A stretch of DNA of 34,782 nucleotides from Bacillota bacterium (lineage in GTDB: Bacteria; Bacillota; DTU025; JANLFS01), in contig JANLFS010000007.1 in NCBI GenBank assembly GCA_024655925.1, positions 19,256 to 54,037 of the forward strand, read 5' to 3'. The notes beneath the pieces were generated by a model. It was not told the DNA's origin. It saw only the letters and a program-made list of their open reading frames with translations, and did no database searches. The number at the start of each line of letters is the position of its first letter. The stretch's first letter is position 1. The position numbers were made by a program, and so were the translations under genes. Positions 14,957 through 22,881 of this stretch are shown in pieces.

Positions 14957-16327
14957 ATGGATGTGAAGGAAGCGGCAGGGGACATGCCTGCGGACGTTGA
15001 TCTTCTGGTAAGTGCGGATGAGATGCTCACCAGCGACTGCGGGATAGCGCAGAACATGGCTGTCGCCATCCACGGAGGGCGCATTGTCGATATGGGCCCA
15101 CGTGGGGACATGGCAAGGAAGTACAGGGCCCGAGAGACTGTCGACGGCAGTGGGAAGCTTCTAATGCCCGGCCTCATTGACGCTCATACGCATGTGTGCC
15201 AGCAGCTTCTCCGTGGAAGGCTCTTCAACGAACGACCCATGATCTGGACCAGGATACTGGTCCCCTTCGAGAGCAATCTGAGGCCCGATGAAGTCCATGC
15301 CGGCGCCATGCTCGCGGGAGTCGAGATGATCCGCGCCGGGATAACCTGCTTTGCCGATTCCGGTGGGCCGCACATGGACCAGGTTGCCGAGGCAATGATA
15401 GAACTCGGGCTGAGGGCTGTCTTGTCCCGTTCGACCATGGACACTGGAGACGCCATTCCGACGTCGATGAAGGAATCCACCGGCGATGCTATCTCCAGGA
15501 CCGAGGAACTCCACGCGGAGTATGACGGCGCTGGGGATGGCAGAATCCGAATCTGGTTCGCGCTCCGGCAACTCATGACGTCCACCCCCGAGCTGGTCGC
15601 AGGAGTCCTCGACAAGGCGAAAGAGAAGGACACCGGCATCCACATCCATCTCGCGGAACACCGCGGGGAAGTGGACCATTGTCTGGTCAGATATGGCAGA
15701 AGGCCAGCTGAATGGCTGGACGACATGGGTGTGGCCGGCGACCGACTGCTAGCGGCCCACTCGGTTCTCCTTACCGACCGGGAAGTCAGGATGCTCGCGG
15801 AACGGGGCGCTCACCCGGTGCACTGTCCGAGGGCGAACCTCCAGAGCCACGGATTCCCCAAAGCCACGCTCTTCCGGGAATTCGGCGCCCAGGTCGGGAT
15901 GGGCAGTGACGGCGCGGCTGGGGGGCCGCTGGATCTCTTCTCCAGCATGCGACTGCTCTACCTGGCCTGCCGCTGCTACTTCGGCCTTCCCGTGCATGAC
16001 GCCACGGCAATGAGCGCCCGGGACCTTATCGGTTTCGTGACGTCGGGAGGGGCGGCGGCCGTACGCATGTCGGATACGATCGGGTCGATTGAGAAAGGCA
16101 AAGCGGCCGATATCATCCTCATAGACCTGCACCAGTCTCATCTCTCTCCAATCACGCCCACCATCGATTCATACGTGAGCTTCATCCAGCCAGCCGATGT
16201 GAGTGATGTCATCGTTGCCGGTAGCGTCCTGATGCGCGACCGGCGCATTCTCTGCGTGGACGAGGAGCACGTGATGGCAAGAGCACTCGAGGCCCGCGAA
16301 TCCGTGTTTCGGAGGGCTGGTCTCTGA
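14957..16327 (+). CDS. amidohydrolase, MTA/SAH deaminase-chlorohydrolase-like (probable nucleoside or base deaminase)
   Basis: Zinc-dependent TIM-barrel hydrolase of 456 residues. ATG 14957 is chosen because GGAGG (14944-14948) is eight bases upstream; in-frame GTG 14927 and ATG 14930 lack such a site. Metal and catalytic signatures in order: PGLIDAHTH (H77, H79), GIHIHLAEH with the Glu of HRGE, LLAAHSV, HCPRANLQ, and MGSDGAAGG with the final Asp. This set matches the 5'-methylthioadenosine/S-adenosylhomocysteine deaminase and related TrzN/guanine deaminase clade. Lying between an IclR regulator and a nucleoside importer, it most likely deaminates an imported purine or pyrimidine compound. 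The exact substrate is not decidable from sequence. Confidence 0.9.
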   Translation: MDVKEAAGDMPADVDLLVSADEMLTSDCGIAQNMAVAIHGGRIVDMGPRGDMARKYRARETVDGSGKLLMPGLIDAHTHVCQQLLRGRLFNERPMIWTRILVPFESNLRPDEVHAGAMLAGVEMIRAGITCFADSGGPHMDQVAEAMIELGLRAVLSRSTMDTGDAIPTSMKESTGDAISRTEELHAEYDGAGDGRIRIWFALRQLMTSTPELVAGVLDKAKEKDTGIHIHLAEHRGEVDHCLVRYGRRPAEWLDDMGVAGDRLLAAHSVLLTDREVRMLAERGAHPVHCPRANLQSHGFPKATLFREFGAQVGMGSDGAAGGPLDLFSSMRLLYLACRCYFGLPVHDATAMSARDLIGFVTSGGAAAVRMSDTIGSIEKGKAADIILIDLHQSHLSPITPTIDSYVSFIQPADVSDVIVAGSVLMRDRRILCVDEEHVMARALEARESVFRRAGL

Positions 16328-16331
16328 CGTG

Positions 16332-16359
16332 CGCGTTCCTCCGTGAACGCGGAGTTCAC
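16332..16359 (+). promoter_or_regulatory. two mutually exclusive hairpins before the nucleoside importer genes
   Basis: CGCGTTC (16332-16338) can pair with GAACGCG (16345-16351), or GTGAAC (16343-16348) can pair with GTTCAC (16354-16359); both use the same GAAC core. They sit just after the amidohydrolase stop and about 120 bases before the binding-protein start. The overlap could be a weak attenuator or chance. A TTGACT in the same gap has no matching -10 box, so I call no promoter. Confidence 0.3.
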
Positions 16360-16477
16360 CATGCAACCAAAGGGGGGGTGATCACTGCACAGGATGAGGG
16401 CGGACTCATTGACTGGTCGGTTTGTTATCTAAGTCGCAACGGGAATTCGTCAAGATTCAAAGGGGAGGCAACATTCT

Positions 16478-17554
16478 ATGTCTCGTCGCACGCTGTCGCT
16501 TCTTCTGGCCGCAGTCATGGTATTCGCACTGGCCGTCGATGTCGTTGGTGCGGCGGCCGCGCCGAAGGCCAAGAAGTACAAAGTCGGATTGCTCGTCAAC
16601 TTGCTGGGCGACCGCTCCTACTGGGACTCCGCGGCCCGCGGTATTAAGTGGGCCAACGAGAAGCTTCCGAACATCGATGGTAGGGTTTTTGAGCACAAGG
16701 ATACCGGCGAGATGGAACTGACTGCTCGTGCCCTCGCAGATCAGGGCTACGACATGGTCATCGTGATGGGTTGGGGTTCTGAGGACTGGGCCGCCCGTGT
16801 GGCCAAGGAATACCCGGATACCCACTTCTTCGGCGCCGCTGTGAAACTGCCGGATCTTCCCAATACGTCCAGCGGGGACTTCCTGGAGCACGAGGGCTGC
16901 TTTACCGTGGGTATGGTAGCCGCGATGATGACCAAGACCGGCAAGGTCGGTTACATCGGCGGATCGGACAGCCCACTTCTCAACCGTTTCCGGCATGGAT
17001 ACATCCAGGGCGTCAAGTACGCCAACCCGAAGGTTGAGGTAGTCACTGGGTGGGTAGGCGTGTTCAACGATCCGACGAAGGCTAAGGAACTGGCACTTAC
17101 CCAGTACCAGGAAGGTTGCGACATCATCTTCGCCGCGGCGGGCAAGAGCGGCGAGGGTGTCCTCGCTGCCGCGGCCGAGAAGGGCAAGTACGCGATCGGC
17201 GTGGACTCTGACCAGTGCTGGATCAGGCCCGGCAACGTGATTACGAGCATGCTCAAGAGAGTGGACATGGTTGTGTTCAACAAGTGCAAGCAGCTGTCCG
17301 AGGGCGCGCTCAAGACTGGCTTCGAGGCATACGGCCTGAAGGAAGGGTTGGTTGGGGCCTGCCATCTGTATGAGGAGGACACCGAATTCCTGGACAAAGG
17401 GCCCAAAGACATGGTTGCCAAGCTCAAGAACGAGGTAATGCCCCAGGTCCGTAAGGCTGTGGAGCGGATCAAGGCCGGGGAGTTCGGAGTGGAGGACTAC
17501 ATGAAGGTCTTCCCCGTCACCAAGACTCCACCGGTCGGCGGCATGACCAAGTAA
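16478..17554 (+). CDS. BMP-family nucleoside ABC transporter substrate-binding protein
   Basis: Exported binding protein of the Bmp/PnrA/NupN family, 358 residues from ATG 16478 after AAAGGGGAGG. The signal peptide (MSRRTLSLLLAAVMVFALAV, cleavage near GAAAA) lacks a lipobox cysteine, unlike typical Gram-positive BMP lipoproteins. Family motifs include VGLLVNLLGDRSYWDSAARG, GKVGYIGGSDSPLLNRFRHGYIQG (contiguous), CDIIFAAAGKSGEGVL and AIGVDSDQ, the last forming the ribose-binding hinge. It delivers nucleosides to the ABC permease encoded just downstream. A strong hairpin separates it from the ATPase gene. Confidence 0.95.
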   Translation: MSRRTLSLLLAAVMVFALAVDVVGAAAAPKAKKYKVGLLVNLLGDRSYWDSAARGIKWANEKLPNIDGRVFEHKDTGEMELTARALADQGYDMVIVMGWGSEDWAARVAKEYPDTHFFGAAVKLPDLPNTSSGDFLEHEGCFTVGMVAAMMTKTGKVGYIGGSDSPLLNRFRHGYIQGVKYANPKVEVVTGWVGVFNDPTKAKELALTQYQEGCDIIFAAAGKSGEGVLAAAAEKGKYAIGVDSDQCWIRPGNVITSMLKRVDMVVFNKCKQLSEGALKTGFEAYGLKEGLVGACHLYEEDTEFLDKGPKDMVAKLKNEVMPQVRKAVERIKAGEFGVEDYMKVFPVTKTPPVGGMTK

Positions 17555-17570
17555 TAGCGGGTTCCCCACT

Positions 17571-17606
17571 GTCCGCAGGAGGGCGGAGAACCGCCTTCCT
17601 GCGGAC
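17571..17606 (+). promoter_or_regulatory. strong intercistronic hairpin after the nucleoside-binding protein gene
   Basis: GTCCGCAGGAGGGCGG (17571-17586) pairs over 16 bases with CCGCCTTCCTGCGGAC (17591-17606), with a single G-T wobble and an AGAA tetraloop. No T-run follows; the next feature is AGGAGG at 17614-17619, the ribosome binding site of the ATPase gene. It probably stabilises the upstream message or reduces read-through so that more binding protein than membrane complex is made. Confidence 0.8.
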
Positions 17607-17628
17607 TCAGATCAGGAGGTTGTAGCCA

Positions 17629-19182
17629 GTGCAGCCAGCTGTTGAGATGCGAGGCATCCGCAAGGTCTTCCCTGGCGTCGTTGCCAACGACAATGTGGAC
17701 TTGACCATCAACGAAGGCGAGATCCACGCGCTCGTGGGCGAAAACGGGGCTGGAAAGAGCACCATCATGAACGTGCTATATGGGCTCTATCGCCCAGATG
17801 CGGGGACAATCAAGATCAACGGTCAGCCGGTGCAGATCCGCAAGAACTCCGACGCCATCGCGCTCGGAATCGGCATGGTCCATCAGAGTTTCAAACTGGT
17901 GCCTTCATTCACCGTCGCCGAGAACATCGTGCTCGGAGCGGAACCTCATCGTTCGATGTTCGTGGACCTGACAGCAGTGCACGATAGTGTCGTCGAGATA
18001 TCGAAGCGGTTCGGGTTGAAGGTCGACCCGGAGGCCCGGGTCAGAGACTTGCCCGTTGGTGTCCAGCAGCGGGTCGAGATTCTCAAGACACTGTATCGAA
18101 ATGCCAACATACTCATTCTCGACGAACCTACCGCGGTTCTGACCCCGCAGGAGACACGTGAGCTGTTTGGCGTCATTCGATCTCTTGTGGCCAAGGGCAA
18201 GACAGTCGTTTTCATCACGCACAAGCTGCGCGAGGTCATGGAAATCTCCGACCGAGTCACCGTCATGCGTGCCGGCAAAGTGGTGGGGACGAAGGACACG
18301 AAAGATACCAACCCCACGGACCTGGCTAGGATGATGGTCGGGCGAGAGGTTCTGCTGCGTGTGAAGAAGGAGCCTGCGAAGCCTGGCAAACCCGTTCTCC
18401 AGGTCCAGAACATAAGGGTACGCGATGACCGGTACCTCATGGCCGTACGTGGCCTCTCTCTCGAGGTTCGGGAGGGCGAGATACTTGGCATCGCTGGAGT
18501 GGAAGGCAACGGCCAGCGGGAATTGGTGGAGGCTCTTGTGGGGCTCCGGCCCCTGGTGGACGGCAAGGTGATCATCCACGGTCAGGAAGTAACGTCCGCC
18601 TCCGTGCGCGACAGGCGCGAGTCCGGCATGGCGTGTGTCCCAGAGGACCGGGCCGTGCGAGGCCTGGCCCCTCGGGCGAGCATAGAGGAGAACTTGATAG
18701 GGGTTTCGTACTTCAAGGAACCCATGAGCAAGCACGGGATTCTGAACCTCAAGGCCATGGCTGAGTTCTCTCGTGATTCCATCAAGAACTTCGATGTCCG
18801 GGCGGTGGGGAAGGACGTCCCCGCCTTCACCCTGTCAGGCGGCAACATGCAGAAGGTAGTGCTCGCCCGGGAGCTCAGCACCAATCCCAGACTCCTTATC
18901 GTGGCCCAGCCTACCCGGGGTTTGGACATAGGAAGCATCGAGTTCATGCACTCCCGGATAGTGGAGGCGCGGGACCGCGGCGCTGCCGTGTTGCTGGTCT
19001 CCGCTGAACTGGGAGAGGTCATGTCCCTCAGCGACCGGATTGCTGTGATGTATGAGGGCAGGATTGTGGGCGTCATAGACGCCGCGAAGGCCACGGAAGA
19101 AGGGCTTGGACTGTGGATGGCGGGTATCACGGATCGAGGCAATACAGGAGTGAAGGGTGAGGGGCATGAGCAGAGTTGTTGA
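17629..19182 (+). CDS. nucleoside ABC transporter ATP-binding protein (duplicated NBD, NupO/YufO type)
   Basis: Two fused ATPase domains in 517 residues; GTG 17629 lies nine bases after AGGAGG. NBD1 has Walker A GENGAGKST (37-45), a modified signature VGVQQRVEI and Walker B ILILDEPTAVL. NBD2 has GVEGNGQREL in place of a true Walker A, signature LSGGNMQK and IVAQPTRGLD, where Gln replaces the catalytic Glu. Such asymmetry is normal for the sugar/nucleoside importer subfamily (RbsA, NupO). It powers the two permeases that follow. Its 3' end overlaps the first permease gene. Confidence 0.95.
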   Translation: MQPAVEMRGIRKVFPGVVANDNVDLTINEGEIHALVGENGAGKSTIMNVLYGLYRPDAGTIKINGQPVQIRKNSDAIALGIGMVHQSFKLVPSFTVAENIVLGAEPHRSMFVDLTAVHDSVVEISKRFGLKVDPEARVRDLPVGVQQRVEILKTLYRNANILILDEPTAVLTPQETRELFGVIRSLVAKGKTVVFITHKLREVMEISDRVTVMRAGKVVGTKDTKDTNPTDLARMMVGREVLLRVKKEPAKPGKPVLQVQNIRVRDDRYLMAVRGLSLEVREGEILGIAGVEGNGQRELVEALVGLRPLVDGKVIIHGQEVTSASVRDRRESGMACVPEDRAVRGLAPRASIEENLIGVSYFKEPMSKHGILNLKAMAEFSRDSIKNFDVRAVGKDVPAFTLSGGNMQKVVLARELSTNPRLLIVAQPTRGLDIGSIEFMHSRIVEARDRGAAVLLVSAELGEVMSLSDRIAVMYEGRIVGVIDAAKATEEGLGLWMAGITDRGNTGVKGEGHEQSC

Positions 19183-20287
19183 CGGGCTCAAGAAGCATGT
19201 GAAGCGAGCCCTCTACGGCTCGTTCAGGCTGGGCGTAAGCATGGCCATCGCCGTGATCATCGGCTCGATTATAATCCTGCTGTACGGGCATAACCCAATC
19301 GAGATCTACGGAATGCTCATCCAGGGCGCCTTCGGCAGCCAGAGGAGCCTCTTCATTACTCTGCAGAGGGCAACCCCTCTCATATTCACCGCCCTCGCTT
19401 CGACGTTGGCGTTCCGAACAGGCGTGTTCAATGTGGGCATCGAGAGTCAGTTCTACGTCGGTGCTCTGTGCGGGACAGTCGTTGGATATGCGTTCGATCT
19501 TCCAGCGATCATCCACTTGCCTTTAACGTTCCTTGCCGCGTTCCTCGGCGGGGCGCTCTGGGCCGTTGTCCCTGCAATACTCCGGGAGCGGCTCAAGATC
19601 AGTGAGATCGTGACTACGATCATGACCAACTATGTTGCCTTCCAGCTCCGGGATTACCTTCTCATCTACGTGCTCAGAGTGGGGCCGCATCTTGCCGAAA
19701 CACCTTTCGTCAAGGACAGTGTCAAGTTGCCCCAGTTCACTGAGCTGGTTCCAGGGCTTGGCAGGGGCAGCCAGGCGCACGTGGGTATCTTCCTCGCCCT
19801 CGCCACCGCTATCATACTCTACCTCGTTCTCAAGTACACCAGGCGTGGGTACGAGTGGCGGATGGTCGGTGTGTCCTTTCCGTTCTCGGAGTTCGCGGGC
19901 ATTAATATGAGGCGGGCGTTCATGACGGGATTCGTCGTGAGCGGCGGCATAGCGGCCATCGGCGGGCTGGTGGAGATCTTGGGCGTCTGGCGCCGCTACA
20001 AGCAGTTGTTCGGCGTTGGGTTTGGGTTCAAGGGGAACCTCGCGGCCCTGCTCGGCGGGCGGACGGTGGTCGGCGCGACGGCTGCAGCGTTGTTCTACGG
20101 GAGCATGGAGGCGGGATCCGTGGCGCTCGAGTGGAATTCCGGTGTCCCAAGGCAACTGATCGACATCCTCATCGGCTTGATCATCTTCTTCATGGCGGCA
20201 CCCGGTCTGTGGGACTTCCTGAAGAGTGCCAAGCTGATATCTGGACCGAAAACGGCTCGCCGCGCCCCTGCGGGTCGGGAAGCATAG
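19166..20287 (+). CDS. nucleoside ABC transporter permease 1
   Basis: Polytopic membrane protein of 373 residues, branched-chain amino acid/sugar permease superfamily (NupP/YufP type). ATG 19166 is preferred, with AGGGTGAGGGG just upstream; a GTG at 19157 is inside that element. The gene overlaps the ATPase stop by 17 bases, indicating coupling. Family motifs are TPLIFTALASTLAFRTGVFNVGIESQF, here seen as two adjoining blocks, then SEIVTTIMTNYVA and the C-terminal GVGFGFKGNLAALLGG. The GxxNxGxEGQ-like block is typical of nucleoside permeases. Forms a heterodimer with the next gene product. Confidence 0.94.
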   Translation: MSRVVDGLKKHVKRALYGSFRLGVSMAIAVIIGSIIILLYGHNPIEIYGMLIQGAFGSQRSLFITLQRATPLIFTALASTLAFRTGVFNVGIESQFYVGALCGTVVGYAFDLPAIIHLPLTFLAAFLGGALWAVVPAILRERLKISEIVTTIMTNYVAFQLRDYLLIYVLRVGPHLAETPFVKDSVKLPQFTELVPGLGRGSQAHVGIFLALATAIILYLVLKYTRRGYEWRMVGVSFPFSEFAGINMRRAFMTGFVVSGGIAAIGGLVEILGVWRRYKQLFGVGFGFKGNLAALLGGRTVVGATAAALFYGSMEAGSVALEWNSGVPRQLIDILIGLIIFFMAAPGLWDFLKSAKLISGPKTARRAPAGREA

Positions 20288-20302
20288 GAGGGAAGGCAAG
20301 CA

Positions 20303-21307
20303 ATGGATGAGGTAATGCTGGCCCAGATAGGGCAAGTACTGAAGCGGTACGTGTTCAACCTGGCCAATCTTCAGGGGATGCTTCGTCTGTCCACTCCTGT
20401 GATTCTGTCTGGGTTGTCCGCTCTCATCACCAGCCGCGCTGGGATCATGAATATTGCGGCCGAAGGCATGATCAACCTGTGCACTTTCGCCGCCGTGGCC
20501 GGGAGCTACTTCCTCGGGCACGCGATAGGCGGCGTAGGGGTGGCGCTGCTCACGGGTCTTCTGGTCGGTGGCTTCTTCGCGCTGTTCTCCATCAAGTTCC
20601 GCGCGAACACCACTGTCATGGGAATCGCGATCAACATCACCTCAGTCTCGGTGACTATGTTCCTGTGCAGGGCCATCTTCAAGCAGGCGGGCGCGTTCAG
20701 TGATCCGAGTATCATGGGTCTTTCTCCCATTCATATTCCGGTTATCGAGAAGATCCCGATACTCGGCCCGCTGGTCAGTGGGTACAGCATCATCACCTAC
20801 CTCGCCTGGGCCCTCATACCCATCACCACCATATTCCTCTATCGGACGAGGACAGGCTGGCATCTCCGGGCCGTCGGCGAGAACCCCCAGGCCGCAGAGA
20901 CTCTGGGCATCAATGTCGACCGGATGAAGTTTGGGGCCATGATGGCCAGCGGTGTGTTTGCGGCTCTAGCAGCGTTGTACCTGTCATTGGCCCACCTTCA
21001 GATGTACACGGACGAGATGGCCGCCGGACGCGGCTTCATAGGCATGTCTGTCAACACCTTCGGAGGAGGCGAGCCCGCAGGAGTATTCCTCTCGAGCCTG
21101 TTGTTTGGGTTCGTCGACACTATTGGCTGGCGCCTGCAGGCCGACCGGATAATGCCTCCGCAGTTCATCACCATGCTGCCGTACGTGGCCACGTTGGTCT
21201 TCCTCACGGTATTCACCGTCCGCAAGAATCGACGGCTCAAGGCCGCGCTGGAGAAGGCTGCCCGCGAAGACGTGCAGGAGAGACAGAGTACAGCTGCCAG
21301 CGCGTAA
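20303..21307 (+). CDS. nucleoside ABC transporter permease 2
   Basis: Second membrane subunit, 334 residues from ATG 20303 after GGAGGGAAGG. Motifs of the NupQ/YufQ group: LRLSTPVILSGLSALITSRA, GIMNIAAEGMINLCTF, LRAVGENPQAAETLGINV and GRGFIGMSVNTFGG. About eight or more hydrophobic segments. With the binding protein, ATPase and first permease it completes a four-gene nucleoside importer. The nucleoside hydrolase gene follows closely, linking uptake to sugar release. Confidence 0.95.
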   Translation: MDEVMLAQIGQVLKRYVFNLANLQGMLRLSTPVILSGLSALITSRAGIMNIAAEGMINLCTFAAVAGSYFLGHAIGGVGVALLTGLLVGGFFALFSIKFRANTTVMGIAINITSVSVTMFLCRAIFKQAGAFSDPSIMGLSPIHIPVIEKIPILGPLVSGYSIITYLAWALIPITTIFLYRTRTGWHLRAVGENPQAAETLGINVDRMKFGAMMASGVFAALAALYLSLAHLQMYTDEMAAGRGFIGMSVNTFGGGEPAGVFLSSLLFGFVDTIGWRLQADRIMPPQFITMLPYVATLVFLTVFTVRKNRRLKAALEKAAREDVQERQSTAASA

Positions 21308-21358
21308 GGTGGGCGTCTTTTCCACCGGATGCTGGCGACGAAAGGATGGGTGTTCGAA

Positions 21359-22291
21359 TTGCGACGAAACGTCATCATTGATACGGACCCCGGCGTCGAC
21401 GATGCGCTGGCTTTGTTGTTCGCCCTGCGCTCGGACCAGTGGAGTGTTCTAGGGATCACCACGGTCGCGGGCAACATGATCCTGGACCAGACAACCCGTA
21501 ATGCGCTCGTCGTGGTCGAGAGGTCCGGCGCATCGGTCCCTGTCTTCAGGGGAGCGTACCGGCCTCTCAGGGAACCCCTCGAGACTGCCGAGCACGTACA
21601 CGGCCACGATGGCCTTGGCGACGTGGGCTTTCCCGATCCCGTCACGGCGGCAAGGCCAGAACATGCCGTAGATTTCATCGTCAAGACTGTCATGGGATCG
21701 GACGAGCCCGTAGAGCTGATCACTTTGGGCCCTCTGACCAACATCGCGATGGCGATCACGGCGGAGCGCGGGATAGAGGAGCGGGTACGCCGTCTGGTGA
21801 TGATGGTGGGAACGTGGACGGTGGGGAACATCACCCAGGCCGCGGAGTTCAACGCTGGGGTCGACCCCGAGGCGACCGACATTGTCTTCCGAAGCCGAAT
21901 CCCCAAGACCATGGTGGCCTTGGACCCGATCCGCGAGGGAGCGCTGATCGAGGCGGATGACGTCCCGACCCTTGAGAACGCGGATAGTCCGTGGTGCCAG
22001 ATGGCCGGGCAGCTGTTGCGCAGGAGCCTTGAGCGGTGGAAGAGACCCAGACTGTCCATGTGCGACCCGGCCGCAGTGGGCGTGGCCATCGACCCGTCCA
22101 TAGCCGAGATTCAACGACTCTCGGTCGGTATAGAGACCAGAGGTGAGTACACCCGTGGCATGACCGTGGTCGACCTGCGCTTCGGGTGCGGGCACAAGCT
22201 CGGGATAATGGAGCCCAACGTCGATGTGGTCATGAGCATAAACCCTGAACGGTTCCGGCGCCTGTACATGGACACCATGCTCAGGTACTGA
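21359..22291 (+). CDS. inosine-uridine preferring nucleoside hydrolase (IunH family)
   Basis: Cytoplasmic N-ribohydrolase that splits nucleosides to free base and ribose. The calcium-binding N-terminal motif IIDTDPGVDDALAL is intact, and the later ITLGPLTNIAMAI, AAEFNAGVDPEA and SMCDPAAVGVAI blocks supply the remaining ligand and ribose-binding residues. Start choice is uncertain: TTG 21359 (310 residues) puts the motif at residues 6-19 as in homologues and has AAAGGATGG upstream; GTG 21350 and ATG 21329 are in frame alternatives. The ribose it releases can be phosphorylated by the ribokinase at the end of this locus. Confidence 0.93.
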   Translation: MRRNVIIDTDPGVDDALALLFALRSDQWSVLGITTVAGNMILDQTTRNALVVVERSGASVPVFRGAYRPLREPLETAEHVHGHDGLGDVGFPDPVTAARPEHAVDFIVKTVMGSDEPVELITLGPLTNIAMAITAERGIEERVRRLVMMVGTWTVGNITQAAEFNAGVDPEATDIVFRSRIPKTMVALDPIREGALIEADDVPTLENADSPWCQMAGQLLRRSLERWKRPRLSMCDPAAVGVAIDPSIAEIQRLSVGIETRGEYTRGMTVVDLRFGCGHKLGIMEPNVDVVMSINPERFRRLYMDTMLRY

Positions 22292-22362
22292 ACCGCCGGT
22301 GAACGCACGACACGAAGAGACGGCGAGACCGGCTGAATCTCACTCGAAGGAGCGAACACTCG

Positions 22363-22824
22363 ATGGCCAAACTCAAAGCTTACATCGCAAACCCCCTGAT
22401 CTTCAGCCCAGCCACGCGGGAGTGGTACAAGAACACGATGATCCCTGTGGTCGAGAAGCACGTTGAAGTGATCAATGCACCAGGTGCGGCAGGTGGAGCC
22501 AAGCTCGACGAATCCATGTCCAAAGCTGAGCGCAGCAAGGCGATTTTCGACTGGAACGTCAAGCGCCTGGACCAGTGCGATTTCGTCATATGCGTCATAG
22601 ACGGTGTCCAGACCGACGATGGCACTGCCTGGGAAGTCGGGTACGCCTGGGCAGAGGGGAAGCCGTCCATAGCCGTGCGTTTCGATGCGCGCGACGGATG
22701 CAAGGAGAAGGTTAGCCGGTTCACCAACCTAATGATCGAGAACAGCTGCGTGGACATGGTGGAGGGGCTTGAGGCGCTAGATCAGGCTCTAGCCAAGTAC
22801 GTCGCGGAGCGCTCGGCGGAGTAG
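22363..22824 (+). CDS. nucleoside 2-deoxyribosyltransferase family protein
   Basis: A 153-residue single-domain protein from ATG 22363, typical size for the family. The flavodoxin-like core begins with KAYIANPLIFS, corresponding to the YLAGPLF motif with Gly replaced by Asn. Then come FDWNVKRLDQCDFVICVIDG and TDDGTAWEVGYAWAEGKP, which contain the substrate-binding Asp pair (D85, D86) and the catalytic nucleophile Glu (E91). Known members swap bases between deoxynucleosides or hydrolyse deoxynucleoside monophosphates. Within a nucleoside operon it could handle deoxynucleosides that the ribohydrolase does not. Confidence 0.92.
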   Translation: MAKLKAYIANPLIFSPATREWYKNTMIPVVEKHVEVINAPGAAGGAKLDESMSKAERSKAIFDWNVKRLDQCDFVICVIDGVQTDDGTAWEVGYAWAEGKPSIAVRFDARDGCKEKVSRFTNLMIENSCVDMVEGLEALDQALAKYVAERSAE

Positions 22825-22881
22825 GTCCTGGATCGCACTGGCACCATTCCCACTAGCGTCATCACTGGAGGAGGAGCCCAC

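Noticed and set aside
16409-16440. TTGACT near 16409 considered as a promoter for the nucleoside importer
   Set aside because: No acceptable -10 hexamer occurs at 16-18 bases; candidate boxes are at 12 or 15 bases only.
16457-17569. 370-codon open frame antisense to the nucleoside-binding-protein gene
   Set aside because: It mirrors a confidently identified gene along its whole length. Long antisense frames are expected in GC-rich coding DNA, and the translation shows no recognisable domain.
19523-20521. 332-codon antisense frame across the permease genes
   Set aside because: Opposite to two clear membrane proteins; the translation is His/Glu/Pro-rich with no fold signature.
20998-22101. 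367-codon antisense frame across permease 2 and the nucleoside hydrolase
   Set aside because: It spans two well-supported + strand genes and has a low-complexity Ser/Arg/Thr-rich translation typical of shadow frames.
22295-22333. GCCGGT/ACCGGC inverted repeat after the nucleoside hydrolase
   Set aside because: A 6-bp stem with a 27-base loop is weak and can arise by chance in GC-rich DNA.
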